8,264 nucleotides of DNA. Origin: JBKHBT01 sp046542255. GTDB taxonomy: Bacteria; UBP14; UBA6098; JBKHBT01. Shown here piece after piece: positions 7,528 through 8,264 of this stretch; the first letter of the stretch is position 1, and the number at the start of each line of letters is the position of its first letter. The position numbers and the translations under genes are program-made. The notes beneath the pieces are model-generated. The model had not been told where the DNA came from. It saw only the letters and a program-made list of their open reading frames with translations, and made no database searches. The stretch is from NCBI GenBank assembly GCA_046542255.1, contig JBKHBT010000126.1, forward strand, positions 1 through 8,264. Direction: 5' to 3'.

Positions 7528-7857
7528 CTATGCTAGTTTGGTTTTAAGCAGATACCTTGCTTCATCTCGTGCAGCACGGCGTTTGCCACCCTTTGCATCT
7601 GGAATTTCCAATTTATCGATTATAATATCGACAGCTCGGTCGAGTAGGTCATCCCAATTCGCACCTGGATTTGCCATTACAAGCTCATCGGTTACGCGAT
7701 CGGCTATCATAGAAAGCTCGGTAGCCCACTCAAGCCGTGATGGATGGTCCTTATCATGAATCCAGGGACGTAGGAATTTCCCGGCCACCCATCCAATTAT
7801 TAACATTATAAGCGGAATACCGCCAAATTCTAATAGTTTCTGAATAATTGATGACAT
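7528..7857 (-). CDS. Small single-pass membrane protein, function unknown
   Basis: A 109-residue protein. Residues 11-29 (FGGIPLIMLIIGWVAGKFL) form one membrane helix. A charged, soluble, mostly helical remainder follows, with RPWIHDKDHPSRLEW (30-44), a tryptophan at 68, and a basic, lysine- and arginine-rich end (92-107). AAGGAG at 7868-7863 lies 5 bases before the ATG, so translation is well supported. The helix plus cytoplasmic charged tail recalls phage holins of the LLH type or small phage-derived membrane proteins, but I see no diagnostic motif and no other phage gene nearby, so I leave the function open. It is convergent with the transporter, with a hairpin terminator between them, and its upstream side is a repeat-rich non-coding region. 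No clear promoter was found. Confidence 0.75.
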   Translation of the reverse strand: MSSIIQKLLEFGGIPLIMLIIGWVAGKFLRPWIHDKDHPSRLEWATELSMIADRVTDELVMANPGANWDDLLDRAVDIIIDKLEIPDAKGGKRRAARDEARYLLKTKLA

Positions 7858-7862
7858 AATTT

Positions 7863-7868
7863 CTCCTT
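7863..7868 (-). promoter_or_regulatory. Ribosome binding site of the small membrane protein
   Basis: AAGGAG on the minus strand, 5 bases before the ATG at 7857. It is the main evidence that this short frame is a real gene. Confidence 0.7.
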
Positions 7869-7946
7869 TTTTCGAAGTTAGGTTTTTGATTAAAATAAAA
7901 AGTCATTTTGACATGCCAGTTTACAACTGCTACTAAATGACGCCGC

Positions 7947-8025
7947 TTATGCGGTAAGGGTGTTGGCTTTTATACGGTGTCGCCTATTATGCGGTATTAT
8001 CGGTATTATTCGGTATTATTCAGTA
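7947..8025 (+). repeat. Six degenerate copies of TTATNCGGTA
   Basis: Copies are TTATGCGGTA (7947-7956), TTATACGGTG (7970-7979), TTATGCGGTA (7987-7996), TTATCGGTA (7997-8005), TTATTCGGTA (8006-8015) and TTATTCAGTA (8016-8025). The last four abut directly and the final one overlaps the palindrome by two bases. It may be a protein-binding cluster or a simple replication-slippage product. Confidence 0.65.
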
Positions 8026-8049
8026 GGGGCGACTCGCGAGTCGCCCCTA
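8024..8049. repeat. Perfect 26-bp palindrome
   Basis: TAGGGGCGACTCG (8024-8036) is followed with no spacer by its exact reverse complement (8037-8049). It is GC-rich in an AT-rich setting. Short GC-rich inverted repeats of the TAGGGGCGAC type are often dispersed between genes in environmental genomes, so this may be one copy of a REP-like family; that is inference. Confidence 0.85.
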
Positions 8050-8060
8050 TCTCGCTTATA

Positions 8061-8264
8061 AATGCCGTGCACGTTTTTTTGCCAAAGGCCAAAAAACTGC
8101 TTAGCTTAAAAATGCCGTGCACGTTTTTTGGCCAAAGGCCAAAAAACTGCTTAGCTTAAAAATGCCGTGCACGTTTTTTGGCCAAAGGCCAAAAAACTGC
8201 TTAGCTTAAAAATGCCGTGCACGTTTTTTTGCCAAAGGCCAAAAAACTGCTTAGCTTAAAAATG
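8061..8264 (+). repeat. Array of exact 50-bp tandem repeats, each forming a hairpin
   Basis: Full units lie at 8061-8110, 8111-8160, 8161-8210 and 8211-8260, and a fifth starts at 8261 and leaves the window. Each unit has AATGCC, the palindrome GTGCAC, then arms GTTTTTTGGCC and GGCCAAAAAAC around an AAA loop (8123-8147 in unit 2), then TGCTTAGCTTAAA. GCA and TGC extend the stem by three pairs across one bulged C. Units 1 and 4 have T instead of G at 8080 and 8230, which breaks one pair; units 2 and 3 are perfect. No other difference is seen. The array is non-coding, since each unit has TAG and TAA and the frame shifts every unit. Confidence 0.95.

Larger units (their letters stand above)
7858..8264. 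other. Non-coding repeat-rich region
   Basis: About 400 bases without a supported gene. From left to right it holds the leader of the small membrane gene, six degenerate TTATNCGGTA copies, a 26-bp palindrome, and the 50-bp hairpin array that runs off the window. The open frame at 7977-8159 is a by-product of the repeats: it has no ribosome binding site, and 50 is not a multiple of three, so the reading frame shifts at each unit. Confidence 0.7.

Noticed and set aside
7902..7912. Small inverted repeat GTCA-TTT-TGAC
   Set aside because: A four-base arm is too short to call a site without other support.
7908..7936. Plus-strand promoter with a perfect TTGACA at 7908-7913
   Set aside because: The hexamer 17 bases on (TACTAA) matches only 3 of 6, and no gene follows, only repeats. 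It could matter if the array is transcribed, but the evidence is thin.
7977..8159. 60-residue open frame over the repeats
   Set aside because: No ribosome binding site, and it is made of the palindrome and tandem units; the frame changes every unit.
8061..8264. CRISPR array
   Set aside because: Units abut with no variable spacers, the period is 50 with full identity, and no cas gene is visible.

Overview
The window reads as a piece of a bacterial chromosome of moderate to low GC. Hand counts of 60-base blocks range from about 32% to 63%. Two adjacent secreted, multi-domain proteins (LamG and PKD-like repeats, M23 peptidase), an actinobacterial-type inositol-3-phosphate synthase and simple sigma70-like promoters fit an environmental Gram-negative lineage, perhaps in or near the FCB group or a candidate phylum. 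That placement is an inference with low certainty; there is no rRNA or marker gene here to settle it.

Layout. (1) Positions 1-4648, minus strand: a two-gene unit. A 1148-residue exported protein carries three nearly identical LamG (concanavalin A-like) domains, a PKD-like domain and a propeller-like C-terminal half. Its stop overlaps the start of an exported M23-type metallopeptidase by 4 bases (ATGA). The peptidase gene runs off the left edge. (2) Positions 4649-5003: a divergent intergenic region with one sigma70-like promoter facing each way. (3) Positions 5004-7441, plus strand: inositol-3-phosphate synthase followed by a MATE-family membrane transporter whose most likely start is a non-standard ATA codon overlapping the synthase stop (ATAA). 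(4) Positions 7442-7527: a convergent gap holding a hairpin that best fits a terminator for the minus-strand gene beyond it. (5) Positions 7528-7857, minus strand: a 109-residue single-pass membrane protein of unknown function. (6) Positions 7858-8264: a non-coding repeat region with six degenerate TTATNCGGTA copies, a perfect 26-bp palindrome, and at least four exact 50-bp tandem units that each encode a hairpin. The array continues past the right edge.

How it fits together. The left unit makes cell-surface or secreted proteins, probably for adhesion or glycan binding plus peptide cleavage. The right unit makes inositol phosphate and a polytopic transporter or flippase that could handle a related solute or lipid, though this link is only contextual. 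The most unusual items are the ATA start with its ATAA overlap, the 209-base stretch kept identical in three 639-base repeats, and the 50-bp hairpin array. I see no RNA gene, insertion sequence, integrase or CRISPR array, and no clear evidence of a new defence or mobile system.
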